A DNA stretch of 64,000 nt from Verrucomicrobiota bacterium. Lineage in GTDB: Bacteria; Verrucomicrobiota; Verrucomicrobiia; Opitutales; Opitutaceae. Below are positions 15,725 through 22,728 of this stretch, one piece after another; position 1 is the first letter of the stretch, and every line of letters begins with the position of its first letter. The position numbers and the translations under genes were made by a program. Under the pieces are notes generated by a model, which saw only the letters and a list, made by a program, of their open reading frames with translations, made no database searches and was not told where the DNA came from. Where the stretch lies: positions 1-64,000 of the forward strand of contig JAEWKR010000107.1 of the NCBI GenBank assembly GCA_023457715.1, written 5' to 3'.

Positions 15725-16756
15725 ATGGCTCTACCGGTCCCCCACGCCCTGCCGCCAATGGAAGCGTCGTCCGTGGACGAGATTCCGGTGGGCGATGCCT
15801 GGCAGTATGAACCGAAGTGGGATGGCTTTCGCTGCGTGGCCTTCCGCGATGGCGACACGGTTGAGCTGCAATCGAAAGCGGGCCAGCCGCTGGCGCGATA
15901 TTTCCCCGAGGTGGCCGCGGCCCTGCTGGCGCTCGAAGCGCGGCAGTTTGTGATGGACGGGGAAATCGTCATCCGTCGTGGCGACAGCCTGTCCTTCGAT
16001 GCGCTGCTCCAGCGGATCCATCCGGCGGCGAGCCGCGTGAACAGGCTGGCAGCGGAAACGCCGGCGTGGCTGGCCGTGTTCGATTTGCTCGCTGAGGGAA
16101 GGAAATCGCTCGTGGACCGGCCGCTCGAGGAGCGCCGCCGGGCGCTGGAGGCGTTTGCGGCCCGGCAGTTCGAGCGCGATGGCGCGGTCCGTTTGTCGCC
16201 CGCCACGACTGATATCCGCGTCGCGCGAAAATGGTACGGCTCGGCTGGCGGTGCGCTTGACGGTATCATCGCCAAGCGCCGCGATCTTCCGTATGGCGCC
16301 GGCACCCGTGACGCGATGGTGAAGGTGAAGCCGGTCCGCACCGCCGATTGCGTGGTGGGGGGATTCCGCTACGCCGGGAAGGCCAGGGTTGTGGGCTCGC
16401 TGCTGCTGGGGCTCTACGACGACGCCGGACTGCTGCATCACGTCGGCTTCTGCTCCGGCCTCAAGGCCGCGGAAAAGCCTGCCCTGACGCGCAAGCTCGA
16501 GCGTCTGGCCGGGGGCGTGGGTTTCACCGGCCGGGCGCCAGGTGGGCCGAGTCGCTGGACCACCCAGCGCTCCACGGAATGGCAGCGGCTGGACCCACGG
16601 CTCGTCGTCGAGGTGTCGTTCGATCACGTGACCGGCGGCCGGTTCCGTCATGGCACCAGCCTCCTGCGCTGGCGGCCGGACAAAGCGCCGGAACAGTGTA
16701 CGCTGGATCAGCTCCAGCAGACCTCGGCGCGGATGCTGACGCTGCTGGGCAAGTAG
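15725..16756 (+). CDS. ATP-dependent DNA ligase (LigC/LigD-ligase type)
   Basis: A 343-aa stand-alone ATP-dependent ligase. Residues ~1-210 are the adenylation domain: motif I EPKWDGFR with the AMP-accepting Lys31, motif III MDGEIV, motif IIIa FDLL, motif IV DGIIAKR and motif V MVKVKP. Residues ~220-343 are the OB-fold domain ending RHGTSLLRWRPDKAP. Polymerase and nuclease domains of full LigD are absent, and no Ku gene is adjacent, so it resembles LigC-type repair ligases rather than a complete NHEJ system. ATG 15725 (MALPVP) is chosen. The gene begins about 50 nt after a dispersed element. Confidence 0.88.
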   Translation: MALPVPHALPPMEASSVDEIPVGDAWQYEPKWDGFRCVAFRDGDTVELQSKAGQPLARYFPEVAAALLALEARQFVMDGEIVIRRGDSLSFDALLQRIHPAASRVNRLAAETPAWLAVFDLLAEGRKSLVDRPLEERRRALEAFAARQFERDGAVRLSPATTDIRVARKWYGSAGGALDGIIAKRRDLPYGAGTRDAMVKVKPVRTADCVVGGFRYAGKARVVGSLLLGLYDDAGLLHHVGFCSGLKAAEKPALTRKLERLAGGVGFTGRAPGGPSRWTTQRSTEWQRLDPRLVVEVSFDHVTGGRFRHGTSLLRWRPDKAPEQCTLDQLQQTSARMLTLLGK

Positions 16757-16854
16757 CCGGCGGGGAGCGCCGGCTTTGGCCGGTACCCGGCTCCGGTCCT
16801 TTTGCCTTCCCGTCCCGCCGCCGCGTGTTTCTATCCGGCCCTTCAATTCCCACC

Positions 16855-17424
16855 ATGGCCAAACCTGACAGCGGCACCGAGACCTTTCTCGAACGTACCA
16901 TTTTCGCGAGCCGATGGCTCCAAGCCCCCCTCTACGTGGGGCTGATCATCGCCCAGTGCGTGTACGTGTATCAGTTCTTTGTCGAACTGTGGCACCTCCT
17001 CCACGACGCGGCCACCCAGCGGTTCCCCGCGACTGCGCCGGACCTGAGCACCCACATCATGCTGATGGTGCTGGGGCTCATCGATGTGGTGATGATCGCC
17101 AACCTGCTGATCATGGTGATTATTGGCGGCTACGAGACCTTTGTCTCGCGGCTTCACCTCGACGACCACGCGGACCAGCCGGAATGGCTGAATCACGTGA
17201 ATGCCGGCATGCTGAAGGTCAAACTGGCCACCGCGCTGATCAGCATCTCATCGATTCACCTGCTCAAAACGTTCATCACCGTGAACAACCCGGCTTCCGG
17301 GGCCGCGATCAACAGCACCGGCGTGATGTGGCAGGTGATCATTCACGGTGTTTTCGTTCTCTCGGCCATCGCGCTGGCCTGGACCGACCGGCTCATGTCG
17401 CATGCCGGCAAAGCGGAGCATTGA
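16855..17424 (+). CDS. UPF0114 / YqhA family membrane protein
   Basis: A 189-aa inner-membrane protein of the TIGR00645/YqhA family. It has predicted TM segments at about 20-40 (LQAPLYVGLIIAQCVYVYQF), 70-95 (IMLMVLGLIDVVMIANLLIM), 125-145 and 160-180. The family signature stretch IGGYETFVSRL follows TM2. The role of the family is not established. The start ATG 16855 follows a short pyrimidine-rich leader without a Shine-Dalgarno sequence. It converges on an unknown gene; an octamer repeat hairpin separates them. Confidence 0.88.
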   Translation: MAKPDSGTETFLERTIFASRWLQAPLYVGLIIAQCVYVYQFFVELWHLLHDAATQRFPATAPDLSTHIMLMVLGLIDVVMIANLLIMVIIGGYETFVSRLHLDDHADQPEWLNHVNAGMLKVKLATALISISSIHLLKTFITVNNPASGAAINSTGVMWQVIIHGVFVLSAIALAWTDRLMSHAGKAEH

Positions 17425-17439
17425 GGAGGAAGGCAGGGA

Positions 17440-17489
17440 ATAAAGGAGTGGGGGACAGCCCCTCACTCCCTCACTCCCTCACTCCCTTG
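17440..17489. repeat. CTCACTCC octamer array between convergent genes
   Basis: Three to four CTCACTCC units (17461-17489) preceded by an inverted GGAGTGGGGG block (17441-17451) can fold as a hairpin. It probably serves as a two-way terminator. It also encodes the last residues and the stop codon of the minus-strand gene beginning at 17891. Confidence 0.7.
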
Positions 17490-17891
17490 CTTGGACGCCG
17501 CGCGTTCCGGCTGGTCGTCAAATTCCACCTTCGCCTCTTCGAGCGTCTGGCGGACTGGTACCACAAACTGCTCGCGCAGGTCCTCCAGGCGGAACTCAAT
17601 CTCGCTGAAGTCCCATTCGGTTACGAACTCCAGGGCGTCCGCCACCTCCGTGAGGTCGCGATCGGTGAAATGTTCGTCGAGGACTGATTGGCTGCCCTGC
17701 AGTGCCGTGAGGGTGGTCACATACTGTTCCTCCTCCGGGACCGCCGGACAAAGTTTCACCAAGCCACGCAGCCGCACCCGATCCACCGTGTCGGCGAAAC
17801 GCCGCAGGGTCGTGTAAGCGTAGGCAAGATTGGCGAGCTGGGTCTGACGCAAGAGCGCTTGGCGGGTGGCGAGAAGTTTCGAAATGTTCAT
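17463..17891 (-). CDS. Conserved-looking protein of unknown function
   Basis: A 142-aa protein not assigned to a family. It is mostly alpha-helical and acidic: an N-terminal helix MNISKLLATRQALLRQTQLANLAYAY, then VRLRGLVKLCPAVPEEEQ, and later DLTEVADALEFVTEWDFSEIEFRLEDL. No signal peptide or TM segment is seen. The last ~10 residues (SKQGSEGVRE) and the stop codon lie inside the CTCACTCC octamer array, so the C-terminus may have been remodelled by repeat growth. ATG 17891 is chosen; an in-frame upstream start adds 13 residues. Confidence 0.6.
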   Translation of the reverse strand: MNISKLLATRQALLRQTQLANLAYAYTTLRRFADTVDRVRLRGLVKLCPAVPEEEQYVTTLTALQGSQSVLDEHFTDRDLTEVADALEFVTEWDFSEIEFRLEDLREQFVVPVRQTLEEAKVEFDDQPERAASKQGSEGVRE

Positions 17892-18170
17892 GGTTAGGAC
17901 GTTTCTGGCTTCGGTGCCCGTGCACCTCATTGTGGTTGATCCCGGCTTCCCCAGGGAAACCGGGCGTTGGACCGCGACGCCTGGCAGGCGCGGGGTTCGA
18001 CTCCGACCGAACTCTCAAAAAACGACCGCTCGAGGCGGTAACTCTCCCTGGCTCCTACAGACTACGGCGCAACCTGGGCTGACTTGAGAAACCCTGTCAA
18101 TGTTCCGTCGTATTCCGACCGCATTCCCCAGCATTTTCGATGCCTGCCGCGGCACACGTAAGCCGCGACC
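17892..18170. other. Intergenic stretch, no gene seen
   Basis: About 280 bp between two minus-strand genes. It contains GGGGTTCGACTCCG near 17994, which resembles a tRNA T-arm, but the stem does not pair and no cloverleaf can be drawn. No promoter or terminator is convincing. Confidence 0.3.
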
Positions 18171-18950
18171 TCATTCCCGAAAGTGGCCGGTGGCCAGGAA
18201 GCGCAGACACGCGGCGATCACCGCCTCGTCGCGCATCATCAGAGGGTGGGTGACGGGTAGGACAAGGTGGTCCGTCATCCCGGCCACCTTGGTGTGTTCG
18301 ACCGAGACCTTGCCGTCATCGGGTCCATCGATCATCGCGCTGTTGATCCAGTTGATCGACTGGTTCCCGGCGATCACCCCCAGTTCGAAGTTTACCGGAC
18401 CCAACGTGCGGGGCACCGACTGGATATCGGTGCCCAGCTGTTGACCCGCCGGGCCGTTGATGGTCCGGAACAATCGCCAGTCGCGCAAGCGGTCGACCAC
18501 CTCGCTGCCGCCATTGGGCGGGCCCAGCATCACGACCCGTCCCAGGCGGGCGATGCCGTGCCGTGCAACATAGTCGCGCACCAGAATTCCGCCCAGCGAA
18601 TGGGTCACGAAATGGACGCGGCGACTGCCCGCGACGCGCGGGTCGGCCAGGGCGCGGCCGATGGCCTGCTCGCTCAGTTCGGCGATCGGCGCCGTGCGCG
18701 ACGGGTAATCGATGTTCAGGACCTGGTATCCGGCCTTCTGCAACGCACCCTCCAGCTGGGAGAGACTGCTCGCCGACCTGGCCAGCCCGTGGAGCAGCAC
18801 GACGGCGTCGGACCTGAATACCGGTTTTGTGGCTACTTCGGAATCCAGATCGGACGCCGACGCAGCCATCCCCGCCGCGTTCCGGGAGGCAAGACCCATC
18901 GCAACCAAGCCGAGGAGGACGGCGCGGAACAGGCGCACCCGGACGTTCAC
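18171..18950 (-). CDS. Exported alpha/beta hydrolase, lipase-like
   Basis: A 259-aa serine hydrolase. It has a signal peptide (RLFRAVLLGLVAMGLASRNAAG, ~5-26), the oxyanion motif VLLHGLARS, and the nucleophile elbow THSLGG. A late HP motif (LVLPVTHPLMM) may provide the catalytic His. It is similar to triacylglycerol lipase/PGAP1-like esterases that act in the periplasm or outside the cell. GTG 18950 overlaps the stop of the upstream small membrane gene as GTGA, indicating translational coupling; ATG 18971 is the alternative. Residues just after the signal peptide (DLDSEVATK) are encoded by a fragment of the dispersed intergenic element (18819-18850). Confidence 0.82.
   Translation of the reverse strand: MNVRVRLFRAVLLGLVAMGLASRNAAGMAASASDLDSEVATKPVFRSDAVVLLHGLARSASSLSQLEGALQKAGYQVLNIDYPSRTAPIAELSEQAIGRALADPRVAGSRRVHFVTHSLGGILVRDYVARHGIARLGRVVMLGPPNGGSEVVDRLRDWRLFRTINGPAGQQLGTDIQSVPRTLGPVNFELGVIAGNQSINWINSAMIDGPDDGKVSVEHTKVAGMTDHLVLPVTHPLMMRDEAVIAACLRFLATGHFRE
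18819..18850 (-). repeat. Fragment of the dispersed element inside a coding sequence
   Basis: On the minus strand this reads CTGGATTCCGAAGTAGCCAC, matching the left end of copies 1, 3 and 4 almost base for base. It lies in frame between the signal peptide and the catalytic domain of the lipase-like hydrolase and encodes DSEVAT. Confidence 0.8.
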
Positions 18951-19201
18951 TCCTGATCCCCCCAGCGCCATTGCGGCTTTTCGCCTTTCCACCAGCAGAG
19001 CGCGAGCAGGGCGAGCGTCAGGACGACGGCGACTGCCACGAACTCGGCCGCCCGACCTCTTGGGACGAGGAAGAAACCGCAGGATACGACGGACGTGAAA
19101 TACACGAGGAAGGCCACCCAGCCTTCCCACCGTCTGGGCCAACCCCATCCCCAGCCGTAGGTCTTCGCGACAAACCACGCACTTTCTTTGGGCAGGGGCA
19201 T
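18947..19201 (-). CDS. Small two-TM membrane protein of unknown function
   Basis: An 84-aa protein with a tryptophan-rich N-terminal segment (KTYGWGWGWPRRWEGW), then two hydrophobic segments (VAFLVYFTSVVSCGFFLV and FVAVAVVLTLALLALCWW) and a short charged tail. The pattern KTYGWGWG-P-WEGW suggests a conserved small membrane family, but I cannot name it. Its TGA overlaps the GTG of the lipase-like gene, so the two are probably one transcription and translation unit. Confidence 0.72.
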   Translation of the reverse strand: MPLPKESAWFVAKTYGWGWGWPRRWEGWVAFLVYFTSVVSCGFFLVPRGRAAEFVAVAVVLTLALLALCWWKGEKPQWRWGDQE

Positions 19202-19294
19202 AAATGTTGGCCAACCATAGAACGTGATCCCGAGGGTAACGTCGAGCGCAACTGTCGGGCGTTCCGTGCTCCGATGCGAGCGGTGGCGATGGGC

Positions 19295-19765
19295 TCAAGC
19301 CAGCCCGGACAGGTCCTTGTGCAGGAGCGGCAACCGACGCGAAATACCCGCCATCGGCCGGTCTTCGTGCGCGACCACCGTGGCGCCCAGACGGCAGTAA
19401 AAACCTTCCGCGTGGGGGTCGCTGAGGATCCGCAAGCGTGTGCACCCCTGCGACCGCGCGGTGCGCTCCGCGTGCTCGAACAGCCGGCGCCCATGTCCCT
19501 GCCGCATCGCGCGGGGCGCCACCCACAAGTGCTCCAGGTCGGCCGATTCGGCCTCGACCCTCAGAGCGTAGAATCCCACGGGTCCGAGGTGGTCGCGCGC
19601 CACATACGTCGGATGGTCGGCAACCGCCTGGGCAGAAAGCGTCAGCTCGCCAGCCCAGCGGTCCAGCCAGCTGGCCGGGTAACCCCAATGTGCCTTGGCC
19701 TCTTTCGCCAACGCCGTCAGAAGCGGTGCGTCCGCCGGTGCCGCCGCGACTATGTCGATGGGCAT
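19295..19765 (-). CDS. GNAT family N-acetyltransferase
   Basis: A 156-aa acetyl-CoA-dependent acetyltransferase. The fold is recognisable from an N-terminal IVAAAPADAPLLTALAKEA strand/helix, the beta4 strand LEHLWVAPRAMRQGHGRRLFEHA carrying the acetyl-CoA pyrophosphate loop (RQGHGR, motif A), and the late DPHAEGFYCRLGA block (motif B). The substrate cannot be deduced. Its ATG overlaps the stop of the upstream gene by one base (TGATG), indicating coupling. Confidence 0.85.
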   Translation of the reverse strand: MPIDIVAAAPADAPLLTALAKEAKAHWGYPASWLDRWAGELTLSAQAVADHPTYVARDHLGPVGFYALRVEAESADLEHLWVAPRAMRQGHGRRLFEHAERTARSQGCTRLRILSDPHAEGFYCRLGATVVAHEDRPMAGISRRLPLLHKDLSGLA

Positions 19766-20019
19766 CAGGTGGGGAACAGATGCGCGATGATCTCCTGGGC
19801 GGACGTGATCGCCATTTCCGGCACGAAGATCAGAACTTTCGAACCGGTCGGATACATCCCGAGCGCCATCTGCACGGTGCGTCCCGCCTGGAGGAGATCG
19901 GAATGATCGGCTTCGATTTCAAACCGGATTCCCGCTGCTTCCAAGGCCTCCAGCACGCGCCGGGCGTCCTTGGGGTCGAAACCGCCGACTTGGTGCATCA
20001 TTTCGTCAGGGGAGGACAT
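19765..20019 (-). CDS. Small protein of unknown function, coupled to GNAT gene
   Basis: An 84-aa soluble protein with the pattern ARRVLEALEAAGIRFEIEAD near residues 17-36, resembling the DUF2007-like 'signal transducing' alpha/beta fold. The remainder (GSKVLIFVPEMAITSAQEII) continues as beta-alpha. The identification is tentative. ATG 20019 is chosen over an upstream ATG (20037). The stop overlaps the GNAT start codon. Confidence 0.6.
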   Translation of the reverse strand: MSSPDEMMHQVGGFDPKDARRVLEALEAAGIRFEIEADHSDLLQAGRTVQMALGMYPTGSKVLIFVPEMAITSAQEIIAHLFPT

Positions 20020-20096
20020 GCCCGGACGGTGACACAACTCGGCCCGGGACGAAAGCCCGGCTGCAACTTCAGGGCGCTTCGGGTGTTATCCGTGAC

Positions 20097-20297
20097 ATGA
20101 AGACGTTGGCTGTGCTGCTGCTTTGGACCCTGGTGCTCGTGCTGTGCTGGCCGCTGGCGCTGCTGGTTCTGATCGCGTGGCCTTTCCTCTGGCTGCTTTC
20201 CATTCCCTTTCGGGTGGTCGGGGCGGTCCTCGAAGCGTTGCTCGCGTTCGTGAAAGCTCTCCTGTTTCTGCCGGCGCGGCTCCTGGGCGGAAAGTAG
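20097..20297 (+). CDS. Small hydrophobic membrane protein
   Basis: A 66-aa, almost entirely hydrophobic protein. One or two TM helices (LAVLLLWTLVLVLCWPLALLV and LIAWPFLWLLSIPF) are followed by an amphipathic segment (VVGAVLEALLAFVKALLFLP) and a short basic tail. No family is recognised. The codons are GC-rich like neighbouring genes. It is transcribed divergently from the GNAT pair. It could be an overlooked small envelope protein; a chance ORF cannot be fully excluded. Confidence 0.55.
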   Translation: MKTLAVLLLWTLVLVLCWPLALLVLIAWPFLWLLSIPFRVVGAVLEALLAFVKALLFLPARLLGGK

Positions 20298-20354
20298 ACG
20301 GGTGGGTTGCCTGGCGGCCCGGCGCCGCAGCGCTGGACACATTTTAATCTTCAA

Positions 20355-20374
20355 ATTCGGACACATGTCCGAAT
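20355..20374. promoter_or_regulatory. Inverted repeat, candidate operator
   Basis: ATTCGGACA-CA-TGTCCGAAT is a perfect 9-bp inverted repeat with a 2-bp spacer. It lies 44-63 bp upstream of the D-2-hydroxyacid dehydrogenase start, next to an AT-rich stretch (ATTTTAATCTTCAAATTC). The size and symmetry fit a dimeric repressor site. No regulator gene is adjacent. Confidence 0.45.
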
Positions 20375-20417
20375 ATTGGGCGTTCCCGGTCCCCGGCCGC
20401 CCCTTTCTCCTTTCCCC

Positions 20418-21395
20418 ATGCGCATTCTCGTCACCACCACGTCATTCCAGGATACTCCCGGCAGGCACCACCAGCTGCTGGCTGAAACCGGTTGGGAGGT
20501 CATCACCGCCCGCGGCCCCCTCAATGAAGCTGACACGCTCGCGCAGGTCGGCGAGGTCGACGGTTACATCTGCGGCGACGACATGATCACCCGGCAGGTG
20601 CTGGAGAAGGCGAAACCGCGGCTCAAGGTGCTGTCGAAGTATGGCATCGGCCTGGACAAGATCGACGTCGCGGCCTGCACCGAACTCGGACTTCCGGTGC
20701 TGTTCACGCCGGGCGTCAATCACATGACGGTGGCGGAGCACGCGTTCCTCCTGCTGCTGGCGATCGAAAAGAATCTTCTCTTCCACACGGATTCAACCCG
20801 TGCGAACGGCTGGAAGCGCAAGACCGGCCGTGAGCTGTACGAGAAGACCATCGGCATCGTCGGGGTGGGCCGCATTGGCAAGGAGGTCGCTGTGCGCGCG
20901 AAGGCCTTCGGAATGAAAGCGGTCGGTTACGATCTTTATTGGGATGACGCGTTTGCGAAGGAGCACGGTCTTGCGCGCGCCGCCTCGATGGACGAGGTGT
21001 TCGCGCAGTCCGACTACATTTCGCTGCACACCAATCTCACCGCCGAGACCCGGCATCTGGTCAACGCGCAGACCATCGCGAAGATGAAGCCGGGGGTTGT
21101 GCTGCTCAACTGCGCCCGGGGTGAGATCGTGCACACCGACGATCTCGTGGCCGCCCTGAAATCGGGTCAGGTGGCTGGTTACGGCACGGACGTGCTGGAT
21201 AACGAGCCTCCCCAGCCGGATCATCCGCTGCTCAAGCTGCCCAACGTCGTCTGCACGCCGCACATCGGATCGCGCACCCACGAAAGCGTCCAGCGCCAGG
21301 CGGTCGCGGCGGTCACCAACCTGATTCTCGCGATGCGCGGAGAAAAGCCCCTCGCCCAGAAGAATCCAGAGGTGGCGGTGAAGAAGTGGGTGTAA
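20418..21395 (+). CDS. D-isomer-specific 2-hydroxyacid dehydrogenase (phosphoglycerate dehydrogenase-like)
   Basis: A 325-aa NAD-dependent dehydrogenase. It has the Rossmann motif GIVGVGRIGKEVA (~145-157), then NCARGEIV with the substrate-binding Arg, the LDNEPP glutamate, and the catalytic His in TPHIGSRTHES. It lacks the ACT regulatory domain of long SerA enzymes. Substrates could be 3-phosphoglycerate, hydroxypyruvate or another 2-hydroxy acid. It heads a same-strand run with an Ldh2-type dehydrogenase and a GlcD-type oxidase, so a catabolic 2-hydroxyacid role is more likely than serine synthesis (inference). Confidence 0.88.
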   Translation: MRILVTTTSFQDTPGRHHQLLAETGWEVITARGPLNEADTLAQVGEVDGYICGDDMITRQVLEKAKPRLKVLSKYGIGLDKIDVAACTELGLPVLFTPGVNHMTVAEHAFLLLLAIEKNLLFHTDSTRANGWKRKTGRELYEKTIGIVGVGRIGKEVAVRAKAFGMKAVGYDLYWDDAFAKEHGLARAASMDEVFAQSDYISLHTNLTAETRHLVNAQTIAKMKPGVVLLNCARGEIVHTDDLVAALKSGQVAGYGTDVLDNEPPQPDHPLLKLPNVVCTPHIGSRTHESVQRQAVAAVTNLILAMRGEKPLAQKNPEVAVKKWV

Positions 21396-21397
21396 GG

Positions 21398-21456
<59 letters not shown>

Positions 21457-21460
21457 CACG

Positions 21461-22555
21461 ATGGAAACCTTCTACGTCGTCCCAGAAGAGCAGCACAACG
21501 CCCTGGTCGCGCTTGCGTACAAGAAACGCGGCTACAGCAGCCAGGAGGCGGCGGCCGGCGCTCGCTTCTGCGCAGAGGCCACGCGGCATGGCATCCGCAC
21601 GCACAACGGGCTCAAGGCACTGCACCTCGACCATCTGTTCGGGTCGGGTGCCGGCGGCTGCCAGCCGAAGGCCAGGATCGAGAAGGTGAAGACCCGGTTT
21701 CGCGGGGCGCAGGTCTGGAACGCCAACCGAAAGTTGGGCCAGGCCACCGGCTACGCGGCAATCGAGACCGCGATCAAACTCGCGGACCGTTATGGGGTCG
21801 GGATGGTCTCAGTCGACAACGCCTTTCACTATCTCTGGGGCGGCGGATACGTGATGGACGCGGCGCGCCGGGGCTACATTGCCTACACGAATTGCACTGC
21901 CGCGCTCGCGGAGGTCGTGCCCTTCGGCGGCAGGTTTCCGACGCTCGGCACCAACCCGCACTCCTGGGGTTTCCCGACGACGTCGGCAATCGGCTACCCG
22001 ATCGTGATCGATTGGGCCACGTCGGTGGTCGCCATGGGCCGCGTGCAGCAGCTGGCGCGCGAAGGGAAGCAGCTCCCTCCGAATGCGGCGGTCGATGAGA
22101 CCGGCACGCCGACGACGGATCCGGCGCGGGCGAAGTACCTGCTGCCTTTCGGCGGACATAAGGGCTACGGCCTTTCCCTGCTGAACGAGATCATTGGCGG
22201 TTTCATCGGCGGCTCGCTTCCGACCCTCCGCAATCGCTGGGACCAGGTGGGCGATGACAAGGGCACCTGCTGCTTCTTCTTCCAGGTCTGGCATCCTGAC
22301 GCCATGAATGCCGGTGCGTTTGCCAAGGGCCGCAACCAGGCGGAGAACGTCAAAGCGGTGATCGGCGATATTCTCGGCCACGGGAATGAGGGCTGCATGC
22401 TCCCCGGGCAGCCCGAAGCCCAGGCCGCTGCCCGCAGTGAGCGCAACGGCGGGCTGTTGTTCTCGGAAGCCGAGATCAACGCCTTCAACGAGATCGCCGC
22501 GGAGGTGAAGCAGCCAAAGTGGGATCTGGCCGCGCTCAAGGTCGCGGAAGGGTAG
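21461..22555 (+). CDS. Ldh2-family (malate/L-lactate/sulfolactate) NAD(P)-dependent dehydrogenase
   Basis: A 364-aa member of the Ldh2 (MDH/LDH2) fold, distinct from classical lactate dehydrogenases. Family blocks are GIRTHNGLKALH near the N-terminus, the substrate loop VDNAFHYLWGGGY, FGGRFPTLGTNPHSW, FPTTSAIGYPIVIDWATS and the FGGHKGYGLSLLNEI dinucleotide-site block. Known members oxidise malate, L-lactate, 2,3-diketogulonate, ureidoglycolate or sulfolactate; which one applies here cannot be read from sequence. The start lies right after a hexamer repeat array with no Shine-Dalgarno sequence. Confidence 0.85.
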   Translation: METFYVVPEEQHNALVALAYKKRGYSSQEAAAGARFCAEATRHGIRTHNGLKALHLDHLFGSGAGGCQPKARIEKVKTRFRGAQVWNANRKLGQATGYAAIETAIKLADRYGVGMVSVDNAFHYLWGGGYVMDAARRGYIAYTNCTAALAEVVPFGGRFPTLGTNPHSWGFPTTSAIGYPIVIDWATSVVAMGRVQQLAREGKQLPPNAAVDETGTPTTDPARAKYLLPFGGHKGYGLSLLNEIIGGFIGGSLPTLRNRWDQVGDDKGTCCFFFQVWHPDAMNAGAFAKGRNQAENVKAVIGDILGHGNEGCMLPGQPEAQAAARSERNGGLLFSEAEINAFNEIAAEVKQPKWDLAALKVAEG

Positions 22556-22728
22556 ACGATCCCGTTTCCGGCTTTGGGTTCGCGTTCGGAGGGCACGCTT
22601 CGGGTTGCGCGGGCCGGGCGTTTTGCCGGGCTCGCCGTGTCGGCCAGGACGGCGCCGGCATTTTTTCGGGCAGGGTCGGGTATTCGAACTCGAAACGCGA
22701 AACCCGAAACGCGACACTCCACTCTTCC

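Noticed and set aside
15725..16756. Complete bacterial NHEJ system
   Set aside because: Only a ligase is present; Ku and the LigD polymerase/nuclease domains are absent from the window.
17975..18015. tRNA-like T-arm (GGGGTTCGACTCCG)
   Set aside because: The T-stem does not pair beyond two bases and no D-arm, anticodon arm or acceptor stem can be drawn around it.
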